Shown: positions 1 to 9,004 of the stretch, piece after piece
How positions within the stretch are numbered: the first letter of the stretch is position 1
Layout of the letters: the number at the start of each line of letters is the position of its first letter
DNA from: an uncultured Lachnospiraceae bacterium
GTDB taxonomy: Bacteria; Bacillota; Clostridia; Lachnospirales; Lachnospiraceae
NCBI GenBank assembly: GCA_947174665.1
Contig: CAMWJV010000013.1
Coordinates: 1-42,467, forward strand
Direction: 5' to 3'
Length of the DNA: 42,467 nucleotides
The notes under the pieces: generated by a model
Databases searched by the model: none
The model's input: the letters and a program-made list of their open reading frames with translations, nothing else
What the model was told of the DNA's origin: nothing
Program-made: the position numbers and the translations under genes

Positions 1-2
1 GG

Positions 3-1232
3 GTGGAACTGGCCCAGGTGGCGGCCCAGCTCATGCGGCCCAAGGCACCGAAGGCGGGAAAGAGAGTATTTTTGGAACGGATTCCCGTCCTGTGGAAGCA
101 TTTAAGCTTTTTAAGAAAAGTGTCGATAAGAAATATTTTCAGGTATAAGAAGAGACTGTTTATGATGGTGCTTGGAATCAGCGGATGCACGGCTCTGCTG
201 GTTACAGGCTTTGGAATCGAGGACTCTATCGCGGATGTGGCGACGCAGCAGTTCAGCAAAATACAGATTTATGACCTGGGAGTCAGTCTGAGGTCAGCCG
301 TGGACAGCGACATGGAGACCCGGCTGGAGGAGCTTGCGGATGCGGGGCTGGAAAGCTATCTCAGCGTCATGGAGACAAATATGGATATTGTCACCGACAA
401 AGGGGTAAAATCTGTTTATCTGGTGGCGGGCGAGCCTGCACGGATGTCGGAATACCTGGACATGCATACGGAGAGACATCAGACAATTCCCTATCCCGGC
501 GACGGAGAAGGCGTCATCACCCAGAAGATTGCAAAACAGTATGGCATTCAGGCGGGAGATGTGATATACTTGCGAGATGAGGACATGAATACGCTGTCGG
601 TGACGATTACCGCGGTTATGGAAAATTTTATCTATAACTACGTTTACATTTGTCCGGAGACCTGGATACAGGCCTTTGGGGAGGAGCCGGAGCGCAGGAC
701 TGTCTATATCAATCTGTCAGAGGAAGCTGACGCACATGAAATGTCGGCGGCGCTGATGAACCTGGACCAGGTGGTAAACGTCTCTGTGAATGCGGATACA
801 ATGGAGCGTATCGGAACTATGATGAAGAGCCTTGACGTGATTGTGCTGGTGGTTATTCTCTGCGCAGGGGGACTGGCATTTATTGTCCTGTATAACCTGA
901 CAAATATCAATATTACGGAGCGTGTCAGGGAGATTGCCACAGTGAAGGTTCTGGGTTTTTATAAAAGGGAGACTGCCAGCTATGTATTCCGGGAAAACAT
1001 TCTGCTGACGGCGCTGGGAATGCTGCTTGGGCTTATGCTGGGGCGGTTCCTGCACGCTTTTGTCATGAATGAGATACAGGTGGATATGATTGCCTTTGAT
1101 GTGCGCATCAGGTCGATAAGCTTCCTGTACAGCGGGTTGTTGACTTTCTGCTTCGCCTGGCTTGTGGACAGGTTCATGGGGCGGAAACTGGAGGAGATCA
1201 GCATGACGGAATCGCTTAAGAGCGTGGACTGA
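3..1232 (+). CDS. FtsX/MacB-type ABC transporter permease, C-terminal part (5' truncated by window)
   Basis: The gene runs in from the left edge, so the GTG at position 3 is only the first in-frame codon and not a credible start. The visible 409 residues show a membrane segment near residues 50-70, an extracytoplasmic domain to about 275, then three hydrophobic segments near 276-298, 333-354 and 372-391. The stretch ITERVREIATVKVLGFYKRE just after the second segment is typical of the cytoplasmic loop of FtsX-family permeases. Family members export lipids, peptides or antimicrobials, or act as mechanotransmitters, with a LolD/MacB-like ATPase. Neither partner nor substrate is visible. The PHP gene follows 20 nt later, probably in the same transcript. 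FtsX class is certain; substrate is unknown. Confidence 0.88.
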   Translation: MELAQVAAQLMRPKAPKAGKRVFLERIPVLWKHLSFLRKVSIRNIFRYKKRLFMMVLGISGCTALLVTGFGIEDSIADVATQQFSKIQIYDLGVSLRSAVDSDMETRLEELADAGLESYLSVMETNMDIVTDKGVKSVYLVAGEPARMSEYLDMHTERHQTIPYPGDGEGVITQKIAKQYGIQAGDVIYLRDEDMNTLSVTITAVMENFIYNYVYICPETWIQAFGEEPERRTVYINLSEEADAHEMSAALMNLDQVVNVSVNADTMERIGTMMKSLDVIVLVVILCAGGLAFIVLYNLTNINITERVREIATVKVLGFYKRETASYVFRENILLTALGMLLGLMLGRFLHAFVMNEIQVDMIAFDVRIRSISFLYSGLLTFCFAWLVDRFMGRKLEEISMTESLKSVD

Positions 1233-1252
1233 AACGAAATATTGAGGAAGGC

Positions 1253-2056
1253 ATGATTAATGGTATGAAATTTGATATGCACTGTCATACGAAGGAAGGG
1301 TCCCCGGATGGAAAGGTGCCCGTGGAGGAGTTTATTGACATATTGATTGAGAAAGGGTATGACGGAATGCTGGTCAGTGACCATGATTCCTACAACGGAT
1401 ACCGGGCATGGAAGCGGAATCCATGCTGCCAGCGGAAGCAGGATTTTGTGGTGCTCAAGGGTATTGAGTACGACACCATCGACGCGGGGCATATTCTCGT
1501 CATTATGCCGGAGGACGTTAAACTGCCCATCCTGGAACTGCGGGGTTTGCCGCTGCAGTTTTTGATTAAAATTGTTCATAAAAACGGTGGTATTCTGGGA
1601 CCGGCTCATCCCTGCGGCGTAAAGTTTATGAGCATTTTTAATACCAGGAGGCACCGAAATTGGCCTGAGATCATGGAACAGCTTGACTTTATAGAGGGTT
1701 TTAATGCCTGTGAGGAACCGGAAAGCAATGAAAAAGCCCGGGAGATTGCCGCACGGTTCGGGAAGCCTGCCTTCGGAGGCAGTGATGCCCATAAGCTGGA
1801 CTGTATCGGCCTGGGAGCAACGGAATTTGCGGGAAGGGTGACCTCCGAGTCCGAGCTGATCGCGCTGGTGAAGGAGAAAGGCTTTGAGGCCTGCACCTGC
1901 GGCGGGGAGTATTACCAGAATACCACAAAGAAAAAGATAGGGCGGCTCAATGGGGTGCTGGTACACTCTTTCTGGCTTTACAACCACATGGGGAGCATGT
2001 GGAAACACCACAGACGGAGTCTGGAACTGAAGCGGATGTACATCCGGCTCAGGTAA
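1253..2056 (+). CDS. PHP-domain metal-dependent phosphoesterase
   Basis: A 267-residue PHP domain protein. Metal-ligand signatures are visible: FDMHCHT near the N-terminus (HxH), VSDHDS about 40 residues later, KGIEYDT with the conserved Glu, GHILVIM, GPAHPCG, and a C-terminal FGGSDAHKL. These are the usual ligands for a two- or three-metal phosphoesterase site, as in YciV/RNase AM or polymerase-associated PHP domains. The substrate cannot be read from sequence. GAGGAAG at 1244-1250 lies only 2 nt before the ATG at 1253 and 14 nt before a second ATG at 1265, so the start could be either. The gene sits between an FtsX permease and binding-protein genes, which suggests co-transcription but not function. 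Confidence 0.87.
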   Translation: MINGMKFDMHCHTKEGSPDGKVPVEEFIDILIEKGYDGMLVSDHDSYNGYRAWKRNPCCQRKQDFVVLKGIEYDTIDAGHILVIMPEDVKLPILELRGLPLQFLIKIVHKNGGILGPAHPCGVKFMSIFNTRRHRNWPEIMEQLDFIEGFNACEEPESNEKAREIAARFGKPAFGGSDAHKLDCIGLGATEFAGRVTSESELIALVKEKGFEACTCGGEYYQNTTKKKIGRLNGVLVHSFWLYNHMGSMWKHHRRSLELKRMYIRLR

Positions 2057-2093
2057 CTGTTATGGATGATTGATGAAAAGGAGTGATGCAGAA

Positions 2094-4385
2094 GTGATCA
2101 TAAAAAGAGGTTTCAAAAAATTGTTTGCGGCAGGACTTGCCGCGCTTATGGCTGTTTCCCTTGCCGCCTGCGGCGGGGACGGCAAGAATGACGAAGGCGG
2201 GAATAAGGCGGCCGGAGAAGGCTTCGTCTATGTGCCGGAGTATATTTCTCTGGGAGAAGAAAATATGAGCACATCCAGTATGGTCTGTGCGGATGGAAAG
2301 CTGTACCTCAACGCATACATTTTTGACGAGGAAAACGGCATCAGCAGACAACCCATGTTTCAATACGATATTGCCACAGGCAGTATGGAGGAGCTGGAAC
2401 TGGGCAATTCTGAGGCCCTGGAAGATGCCTATGTCCAGGAGATGGCGGTGGATAAGGACGGCAATCTGTATATCCTCTGGGTGCGCAGCGTCTGGGATGA
2501 AAATAATCCGGAGAACTGGCACCAGGATACAATGCTGGCAAAATATGACACATCAGGCAGCAGCGTATTTCTGCAGGATATCAGCCAGGAAATGACAGCG
2601 GACGGGATGAACACATATGTACAGGAAATGGCAGTGGATGGAGAGGGAAGAATATATCTTTCGTCAGACAGCATCATCCGTCTCTATGACAGTGAAGGCG
2701 CTTACCGGGGAAATGTGGAAATCGGAAGTTATTGGATTAATGATATGATCCGGGGAAAAGACGGCAAGGTGTACATAGCTTACAATGACTGGAACACCGG
2801 AAACGGCTATGTGGCCGTGGAGATTGACTTCGACGGGAAGAAACAGGGAAATACCCATGCAATACAGTCCGATGTGAACAAACTGTCGGAAGGTCTGGAG
2901 AAGGATTTCCTGATAAATGACAGAATCAGACTATATGAGTATGACGTGGAGAGCGACACCCAGGAAGAATTGCTGAACTGGGTGGAATGTGACATTAACG
3001 GCGACTATGTGCAGTTGGTATGTCCTGCAGGAGACGGCAGGCTGCTGGCGGTTATATCTGACTGGGAAACAAGGAACACGGAGCTTGCTTTTCTTACGAA
3101 GACAAAGGCTTCTGATGTGGTGCAGAAGGAAGAACTGGTGCTGGGTACGCTGCAGATGAGCCAGGATTTGCGTTCCGCTGTGGTGGCCTTTAACAAGTCC
3201 AGCGAAAAATATCATATCACTATTAAGGAATATTACAGTTCGTACGATGACATGGATTACAGTACCGCTATAACAAACCTGAACAATGAGCTGGTTTCCG
3301 GCAGTGGTCTGGATCTTCTGGCGCTGGACAGCAACGTGGATGTGGGTCTGCTGGCGGAGAAAGGGATTCTTGCGGATCTGAATCCGTTCTTGAACGGCAG
3401 CAGTATCTTAAGCCGCGATTCATTTGTGGAGAGCGTATTGAGAAGCTATACCTACGGAGATACCCTGGTCAGTATTCCCAAGAGCTTTTCTCTCAATGCA
3501 GTGGCGGGAAAAACTTCCCAGGTGGGAGAAGGAATGGGATGGTCTATTCAGGACTTTATGGATTTATCCGCAAAGAATCCCGGTGCGGAACTGTTTGAGT
3601 ATGCCAGTCAGAGTATGATGATGCAGGTTCTGATGACCTTTAATCAGGATGCCTTTATTGACTGGGAGAAGGGCACCTGTAATTTTGATTCCGAGGAGTT
3701 CCGGCAGATGCTGGAGTTTGCGGCAGGTTTTCCCGAAGAATTCAGCTGGGATGGGGAACGGGAGTCTACACCCGTAAAACTGGCCACCGGCAAGCTGCTG
3801 CTCCGTTCGGATTCCATTTCCGGTTATTATGATATTCAGGTTACGGAAGCCATGTTTAATGAACCTGTGACTTACATCGGCTTCCCCACCACAGACGGCA
3901 GTGTCGGGTGCGTGATGAATGGAAACGGAGGCTATTGCATTATCGACAAATCCGGGAATAAGGACGGCGCCTGGGAATTTATTGAATTTTATTTAAACAG
4001 GGAAAGCGGTATGTTCAACTGGGGCTTCCCCAGCATGAAGGAAAAGCTGGAGGAAGAAATAGAAGAAGCCTGCAAGGCAGACTACGCCACGGACGTGAAT
4101 GGTGAGATCATGAAGGATGAGGAAGGCAATCCTATCATAATCTCACACCACAGCTACAGCTATGGTAATGACTGGAGTTATGAGAGTCACCCCTGCACGG
4201 AGGAAGAGATGGCGACTCTGCGTGAATTGATAGATGTGGCAAAGCCCATGCCCGCCGCCAACAGCGAGGTTCTGTCTATTATTACGGAGGAGGCTGAAGC
4301 CTTCTACAAGGGACAGAAAAGCCTTGACGATGTGGTGAGCACCATTCAGAGCAGAGTGTCCATGTATGTAGGCGAGAACAGCTGA
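2094..4385 (+). CDS. Extracellular solute-binding lipoprotein with propeller-like N-terminal half (paralog 1)
   Basis: Predicted surface lipoprotein that captures a solute for the MalFG-type permeases downstream. The signal peptide ends in the lipobox LAAC with Gly residues after the Cys. Residues ~50-350 hold repeated blades of the type vDgdGxxYi (KDGNLYI, GEGRIYL, GKDGKVYI), resembling an NHL/beta-propeller. The C-terminal ~400 residues look like a family-1 binding protein (SSEKYHITIKEY, GLDLLALDS, a YIGFPT segment, GAWEFIEFYL). GTG at 2094 is chosen because AAGGAG lies 10 nt upstream, and because this gives 763 residues, exactly the length of the paralog at 4623, whose start region aligns. 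TTG 2070 and ATG 2073 are upstream alternatives. At ~760 residues it is much longer than a usual 420-450-residue family member. The ligand is probably a carbohydrate, by inference from the permeases. Confidence 0.85.
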   Translation: MIIKRGFKKLFAAGLAALMAVSLAACGGDGKNDEGGNKAAGEGFVYVPEYISLGEENMSTSSMVCADGKLYLNAYIFDEENGISRQPMFQYDIATGSMEELELGNSEALEDAYVQEMAVDKDGNLYILWVRSVWDENNPENWHQDTMLAKYDTSGSSVFLQDISQEMTADGMNTYVQEMAVDGEGRIYLSSDSIIRLYDSEGAYRGNVEIGSYWINDMIRGKDGKVYIAYNDWNTGNGYVAVEIDFDGKKQGNTHAIQSDVNKLSEGLEKDFLINDRIRLYEYDVESDTQEELLNWVECDINGDYVQLVCPAGDGRLLAVISDWETRNTELAFLTKTKASDVVQKEELVLGTLQMSQDLRSAVVAFNKSSEKYHITIKEYYSSYDDMDYSTAITNLNNELVSGSGLDLLALDSNVDVGLLAEKGILADLNPFLNGSSILSRDSFVESVLRSYTYGDTLVSIPKSFSLNAVAGKTSQVGEGMGWSIQDFMDLSAKNPGAELFEYASQSMMMQVLMTFNQDAFIDWEKGTCNFDSEEFRQMLEFAAGFPEEFSWDGERESTPVKLATGKLLLRSDSISGYYDIQVTEAMFNEPVTYIGFPTTDGSVGCVMNGNGGYCIIDKSGNKDGAWEFIEFYLNRESGMFNWGFPSMKEKLEEEIEEACKADYATDVNGEIMKDEEGNPIIISHHSYSYGNDWSYESHPCTEEEMATLRELIDVAKPMPAANSEVLSIITEEAEAFYKGQKSLDDVVSTIQSRVSMYVGENS

Positions 4386-4491
4386 ACAGGCCGGAAACAG
4401 GTAACTATTACAAAATTATTGCAATTTTAACAGTTCTTACACAGCAATTCATAAATTCTTAAGGTTTATTTTGTATATAGTGTGTTATAAT

Positions 4492-4547
4492 GTTCAATAT
4501 GTAGTAGACTGCATAATATGCAGCAGACTGCATATTGAACTTTTTTT
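4492..4547 (+). terminator. Intrinsic terminator with nested hairpin between the two binding-protein paralogs
   Basis: Perfect 10-bp stem GTTCAATATG (4492-4501) / CATATTGAAC (4531-4540) followed by seven T (4541-4547). Inside the loop is a second stem, CTGCAT/ATGCAG. The 237-bp gap 4386-4622 otherwise shows a TATAAT at 4486-4491 with no convincing -35. The terminator would uncouple paralog 1 from paralog 2 unless read-through or a separate promoter supplies the downstream genes. Confidence 0.75.
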
Positions 4548-4622
4548 GTAAATACGTATGACGGTAGAACGGAATCTGCGGAGCCATGAAAAGGATGTTA
4601 GAGGAAAAGGAGTGATACAGGA

Positions 4623-6914
4623 GTGATTATGAAAAAAGGTTTCAGAAAATTGTTTGCGGCGGGACTTGCCGCGCTTATGGCTGTTTCCCTTGCCGCCTGC
4701 GGCGGGGACGACAGGGAGAAAAGCGGCGGGGATAAGGCGGCTGCGGGAGACAGCTTCGTCTATGTGCCGGAGTACGTTTCTCTGGGAGATGAAAATGTGA
4801 GGCTGTCCAGAGTGATCTGCTCCGATGGAATGCTTTACTATAACGGCTACATCTTTGATGAGGAGACCTATACCAGCAGGAGCCCCATATTTAAATATGA
4901 TGTTGCCGCAGGCAATCAGGAAGAGATAAAGGTGGATATGGAAGGCCTGGAAGATGCTTATGTTTCGCAGCTTGCGACGGATAAGGAAGGCAATCTGTAT
5001 ATAATCTGGGTGCGCAGTGTCTGGGATGAGAACAACCCGGACGACTGGCATCAGGATACTTTTCTGGCAAAGTATGATATCTCGGGCAACACCGTATTTC
5101 AGCAGGACATTACGCAGGAAATGAATTCTGATGATGAGAATACATATGTACAGAACATGGCTGTGGACGGAGAGGGCCGGGTCTACCTTGTGTGCAGCAG
5201 GATTATACGCCTCTTTGACGGCGATGGCTCCTACCGGGGAGACGTGGAAACCGAAGACAGCTGGATCAATAACGCTGTCCGCGGCAGGGACGGCAAGGTG
5301 TACATAATATATTATAACAGGAACGGCGGCAACGGCGGCTATGTGGCTGCGGAGGTTGACTTCGTTGGGAAAAAGCTGGGAAGCACCCATGCAATGCCGG
5401 ACAATGTGGACAGTTTGTCGGAAGGTGTGGAGAAGGATTTCCTGATAAATGACAGGACGAGGCTTTACGAGTACGATCTGGCCAGCGAAACATGGGAGGA
5501 AGTTTTGAACTGGGTGGACTGCGATATCATGGGAGACTATGTGCAGCTGGTGTGTCCCTCCGGAGACGGCAGGCTGATGGTGGTTATTTACGATTGGGAG
5601 AGCAACAATGCAGAGCTTGCTTTTCTCAAAAAGACAAAGGCCTCCGATGTGGTGCAAAAGGAGGAACTGGTGCTGGGCTGCATGTATATGTCTCAGGACC
5701 TGCGGGCGACAGCTGTTGCTTTTAACAAGTCCAACGAAAAATATCGTGTCACAATTAAGGAATATTACGACCGAAACAGCGACATAGATAGAGAGAACGC
5801 GCTTACAAATATGATTAATGAGCTTACCTCCGGCAAGGGTCCGGATCTTCTGGCACTGAGTTATGATCTGAATGTGGAGCAGCTTGTGGGAAAAGAGGTT
5901 CTGGCAGATCTGAATCCCTTTTTAGACAGCAGCAGTGCATTGAGCCGTGATTCCTTTGTGGAAAGTGTGCTCAAGGGATACACATACGGAGATACGCTGG
6001 TCAGTATTCCCAAGAGTTTTTCCATCAGTGCAGTAGCGGGAAAGACATCCCAGGTGGGAGAGAAGATGGGCTGGTCCATTCAGGACATTATGGATTTTTC
6101 GGCGGAGCATCCCGGTGCCGAACTTTTTGAGTATGTGAACCAGAGCACGATGATGGAGGTTCTGATGACTTTTAATCAGGATGCCTTTATCGACTGGGAG
6201 AAGGGCACCTGCAATTTTGACTGCGATGAGTTCAGGCAGATGCTGGAGTTTGCGGCCAGCTTCCCGGAGGAATACAACTGGGACGGGGAGCGGGAGTCTA
6301 CACCTACTCTGCTGGCTACCGGTAAGCTGCTGTTGTATTCCGACGGTATCAGTCAGTGTCAGGATATTCAGGTGGCCGAGGCTATGTTTAACGAGCCTGT
6401 GACCTATATCGGATTCCCTACCACGGACGGCAGTGTGGGCTGTGTGATGAATTGCAACGAAGGCTACTGCATCGTCGACAAATCAAAAAAGAAAGATGGT
6501 GCATGGGAGTTTATTGAGTTCTATTTAAACAGAGACAGTGACATGTTCTCCTGGGGATTCCCCAGTCTGAAGGAAAAGCTGGAGGAGAAAATTGCGGATG
6601 CCTGCAAGGTGGAATATGTAACGGATGAGAACGGTGAGATTGTGCTGGACGAGGATGGCAATCCCATTATCAGCGGGATGGGCGGCTTTGGCTGGAATGA
6701 CTGGGAATACACCTATCACCCCTGCACGGAAGAAGAGATAGCTACTCTGCGGGAGCTGATCAATGTGGCAATGCCCATGCCCACCAGCAACAGCGAGGTT
6801 CTGACGATCATTGCGGAGGAGGCAGAGCCCTTTTATAAGGGACAGAAGAGCTTGGACGAGGTGGTGAGTACCATTCAGAGCAGAATGTCCATGTATGTAG
6901 GAGAGAACAGCTGA
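4623..6914 (+). CDS. Extracellular solute-binding lipoprotein with propeller-like N-terminal half (paralog 2)
   Basis: Tandem paralog of the preceding lipoprotein, identical in length (763 residues) and very similar throughout. The C-terminal parts are close to identical by eye, for example in the segment around TFNQDAFIDWEKGTC. It has the same LAAC lipobox, propeller-like blades (KEGNLYI, GEGRVYL, GRDGKVYI) and C-terminal binding-protein fold. Start GTG 4623 has AAAGGAG 10 nt upstream; ATG 4629 is a possible alternative. The gene ends 20 nt before the MalF-type permease, so this copy is most directly coupled to the transporter. The N-terminal halves have diverged more than the C-terminal ones, suggesting different sensing or ligand preferences. 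Solute-binding lipoprotein is firm; sugar specificity is inference. Confidence 0.86.
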   Translation: MIMKKGFRKLFAAGLAALMAVSLAACGGDDREKSGGDKAAAGDSFVYVPEYVSLGDENVRLSRVICSDGMLYYNGYIFDEETYTSRSPIFKYDVAAGNQEEIKVDMEGLEDAYVSQLATDKEGNLYIIWVRSVWDENNPDDWHQDTFLAKYDISGNTVFQQDITQEMNSDDENTYVQNMAVDGEGRVYLVCSRIIRLFDGDGSYRGDVETEDSWINNAVRGRDGKVYIIYYNRNGGNGGYVAAEVDFVGKKLGSTHAMPDNVDSLSEGVEKDFLINDRTRLYEYDLASETWEEVLNWVDCDIMGDYVQLVCPSGDGRLMVVIYDWESNNAELAFLKKTKASDVVQKEELVLGCMYMSQDLRATAVAFNKSNEKYRVTIKEYYDRNSDIDRENALTNMINELTSGKGPDLLALSYDLNVEQLVGKEVLADLNPFLDSSSALSRDSFVESVLKGYTYGDTLVSIPKSFSISAVAGKTSQVGEKMGWSIQDIMDFSAEHPGAELFEYVNQSTMMEVLMTFNQDAFIDWEKGTCNFDCDEFRQMLEFAASFPEEYNWDGERESTPTLLATGKLLLYSDGISQCQDIQVAEAMFNEPVTYIGFPTTDGSVGCVMNCNEGYCIVDKSKKKDGAWEFIEFYLNRDSDMFSWGFPSLKEKLEEKIADACKVEYVTDENGEIVLDEDGNPIISGMGGFGWNDWEYTYHPCTEEEIATLRELINVAMPMPTSNSEVLTIIAEEAEPFYKGQKSLDEVVSTIQSRMSMYVGENS

Positions 6915-6934
6915 ACAGGTCAGAGGGATGTAAA

Positions 6935-7900
6935 GTGAACAGGAAATTTGGTAAAACAGGAAAAACAGGAAAGACGACAGAACTGAAAAAGCTGAATAAG
7001 GCGGAAACTCCGGAGAAAATGCGAATTAAGACTACGAGAAGAACCAGGAAGCTGAAAGTGAGCTCGGGGGCATTTATTGCTCCCAGCCTGCTTGGCGTCC
7101 TGCTGTTCTTTATTCTTCCTTTTATAGTGATCATCTGGTATTCCATGGTGGATAATCCCATCAGCGCAAACTTTGTCTTTTTGGATAATTTTAAAAGTAT
7201 TGTGGCCAATCCTGCGTTTCAGAGGGCAGTGCGCAATACATTCATGTTTTCGGTGGTATCAGTGCCCCTGGCTGTGGTGCTGTCCCTGATCCTGGCCATT
7301 GTGCTGGAATCAAAAATACCTTTTAAAAGTCAGTTCAGGACCTTTTTCCTGAGTCCTCTGATGGTGCCGGTGGCCTCCATTGTGCTGATCTGGCAGGTGC
7401 TGTTCCACTACAACGGAGCAGTGAATGAAATTCTGGGGCGTTTTGGGACGGATAAAATTGACTGGATGAAATCTGAGTATGCGCTTGCGGTGGTGGCCAT
7501 TCTCTTCCTGTGGAAGAATCTGGGCTATAATATGATCTTGTTCATGGCGGCGCTTGCCAGCATTCCAAAGGATATTCTGGAGGTGGCGACGCTGGAGAGC
7601 GCAACACCTTTTCAGACTTTCTTTCATATTAAGATCAGGTATCTGTCCTCCACACTGCTGTTTGTGACAATCATGTCACTTATCAGTTCCTTTAAGATTT
7701 TCAGGGAGGTATACCTGCTCACGGGAGATTACCCCACGGATACGGTATATATGCTGCAGCATTTTATGAACAACAAATTCCGGAATCTGGATTACCAGAC
7801 CCTTTCCGCAGCGGCAATTTTGATGTGCCTTGTCATTATTGTAATCATTGGCGTCCTGTTCATTGTTGAGGACCGATTCGGAAAGGATGTGGAAGGATGA
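6935..7900 (+). CDS. Sugar-type ABC transporter permease, MalF/UgpA-like
   Basis: 321-residue inner permease of a CUT1-type importer. A basic, Lys-rich N-terminal extension (~40 residues, with a short GKTGKTGKT repeat) precedes six predicted membrane segments, beginning with AFIAPSLLGVLLFFILPFIV. The EAA loop that docks on the ATPase is visible as LEVATLESATPFQTFFHIKI near residues 218-237. Start GTG 6935 has an AGAGGG-like site upstream. The stop codon overlaps the next permease by 4 nt (ATGA), implying translational coupling. No ATPase gene lies nearby, so a shared MsmX/MsmK-type ATPase elsewhere in the genome is likely, as is common in Firmicutes. Confidence 0.9.
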   Translation: MNRKFGKTGKTGKTTELKKLNKAETPEKMRIKTTRRTRKLKVSSGAFIAPSLLGVLLFFILPFIVIIWYSMVDNPISANFVFLDNFKSIVANPAFQRAVRNTFMFSVVSVPLAVVLSLILAIVLESKIPFKSQFRTFFLSPLMVPVASIVLIWQVLFHYNGAVNEILGRFGTDKIDWMKSEYALAVVAILFLWKNLGYNMILFMAALASIPKDILEVATLESATPFQTFFHIKIRYLSSTLLFVTIMSLISSFKIFREVYLLTGDYPTDTVYMLQHFMNNKFRNLDYQTLSAAAILMCLVIIVIIGVLFIVEDRFGKDVEG

Positions 7901-8817
7901 AAGGAAAGGAAAGAAAAAAAGCTGTTTCAAAGAAAAAAGTTTTTGCGATTTCCAGGCTTGCACTGGCGACCATCGTGGCGGCATTTTTTGCAATCCTGTT
8001 CCTGATGCCGATTATACTGACGATTACAAATTCCTTTATGAGTTCATCGGAGATTTCCTCAAACTATGGATCAGTCTTTGCAGTAAACAGCAACGGAGGA
8101 AAAGTTTATATATCAGAGAAGGTGAACCTGAAATTTGTTCCGGATATGGTTTCCTTCAGTCAGTATATTACAGTACTTTTCAAGAGTCCGAAATATCTGT
8201 ATAAGTTCTGGAACTCGGTCATTCTGGTGGGACCGATTGTGGTGTTTCAGCTGCTGGTGGCTTCGCTGGCTTCCTACGGATTTGCCAGATACAGGGGGAG
8301 GATCAGGGAGATTATCTTCTTTGCCTACATCATACTGATGCAGATGCCTTATCAGGTAACGCTGGTGCCGAACTACCTGGTCAGCGACTGGCTGAATCTG
8401 CTGGACACATACTGGGCTATCTGGCTGCCGGGCATCTTTTCACCCTTCACAGTATTTTTGCTGACAAAGTTTATGCGGCGTATACCGACGTCAGTGATTG
8501 AGGCGGCGCAGATAGACGGGGCGGGTGAATGGCAGATATATAAAAGAATCTGTATGCCGCTCTGTAAGGGAGCAATCTGTTCCGCGGCAATTCTGGTGTT
8601 TATCGACTACTGGAATATGGTGGAGCAGCCGTTGATTCTGCTGTCGGATGCGGAAACGCATCCTCTGTCTGTCTTCTTAAGTAAGATTAACGCAGGGGAG
8701 ATCGGACTTGCATTTGCAGTGGCAACGATTTACATGGTGCCCAGCCTGTTGATCTTCCTGTACGGTGAGGATTATCTGGTGAACGGCATCACGTACCAGG
8801 GCGGTATCAAAGGCTAA
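7897..8817 (+). CDS. Sugar-type ABC transporter permease, MalG/UgpE-like
   Basis: 306-residue second permease of the pair. The first membrane segment (ATIVAAFFAILFLMPIILTI) is followed by an extracellular stretch of about 60 residues (EISSNYGSVFAVNSNGGKVY and beyond) that is longer than in typical MalG proteins, then five more segments. The EAA motif EAAQIDGAGEWQIYKRICMP is canonical. It overlaps the MalF-like gene by 4 nt. The gene ends exactly where the multi-hairpin element at 8818 begins, so that element may set the relative expression of the genes on either side. Confidence 0.9.
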   Translation: MKGKERKKAVSKKKVFAISRLALATIVAAFFAILFLMPIILTITNSFMSSSEISSNYGSVFAVNSNGGKVYISEKVNLKFVPDMVSFSQYITVLFKSPKYLYKFWNSVILVGPIVVFQLLVASLASYGFARYRGRIREIIFFAYIILMQMPYQVTLVPNYLVSDWLNLLDTYWAIWLPGIFSPFTVFLLTKFMRRIPTSVIEAAQIDGAGEWQIYKRICMPLCKGAICSAAILVFIDYWNMVEQPLILLSDAETHPLSVFLSKINAGEIGLAFAVATIYMVPSLLIFLYGEDYLVNGITYQGGIKG

Positions 8818-8950
8818 GTTTGAGAAGAAGTTCTAATTGCTTTCAGCAATTTTTGCTCATGCCAGAGGGCATTTCGCAAAGAACTTCTACGCTCTGCGCT
8901 GCAGAGCTTTCTCAAACCGAAGAATGTCTCTTGCGAGCCATTCTTCTCGG
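8818..8950 (+). other. Multi-hairpin structured intergenic element
   Basis: The gap between the permease and the HlyD gene is almost entirely self-complementary. An outer stem GTTTGAGAA (8818-8826) / TTCTCAAAC (8909-8917) encloses AGAAGTTCT (8826-8834) / AGAACTTCT (8880-8888). Inside that are ATTGC/GCAAT (8836-8840/8846-8850) and TTTGC/GCAAA with ATGCC/GGCAT nested (8852-8880). A further hairpin GCTCTGC/GCAGAGC lies at 8891-8907. A last stem GAAGAATG/CATTCTTC at 8919-8946 closes with flanking CCG/CGG. No poly-T follows. It could be a cis-acting RNA, a dispersed intergenic repeat, or an mRNA processing site. It reads open in frame with the HlyD gene and could be mistaken for an N-terminal extension. 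Confidence 0.7.
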
Positions 8951-9004
8951 AACGGTTGTTTTGTGCAAAATAAATTTTTATATAAAGTAAGAGAGGGAAA
9001 GGAA

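Noticed and set aside
980-2011. Long minus-strand reading frame opposite the FtsX/PHP genes
   Set aside because: No ribosome site or recognisable domain; it mirrors codon bias of the plus-strand genes, as do the other long opposite-strand frames at 4494-5657, 20939-22024 and 39216-40484.
4486-4491. Promoter for the second binding-protein gene
   Set aside because: TATAAT has no convincing -35, and a start near 4498 would fall inside the terminator stem. Noted as possible only.
8837-9004. 56-residue N-terminal extension of the HlyD-like protein
   Set aside because: The DNA is the hairpin element, no ribosome site precedes ATG 8837, and a good site precedes ATG 9005, directly followed by the membrane anchor.
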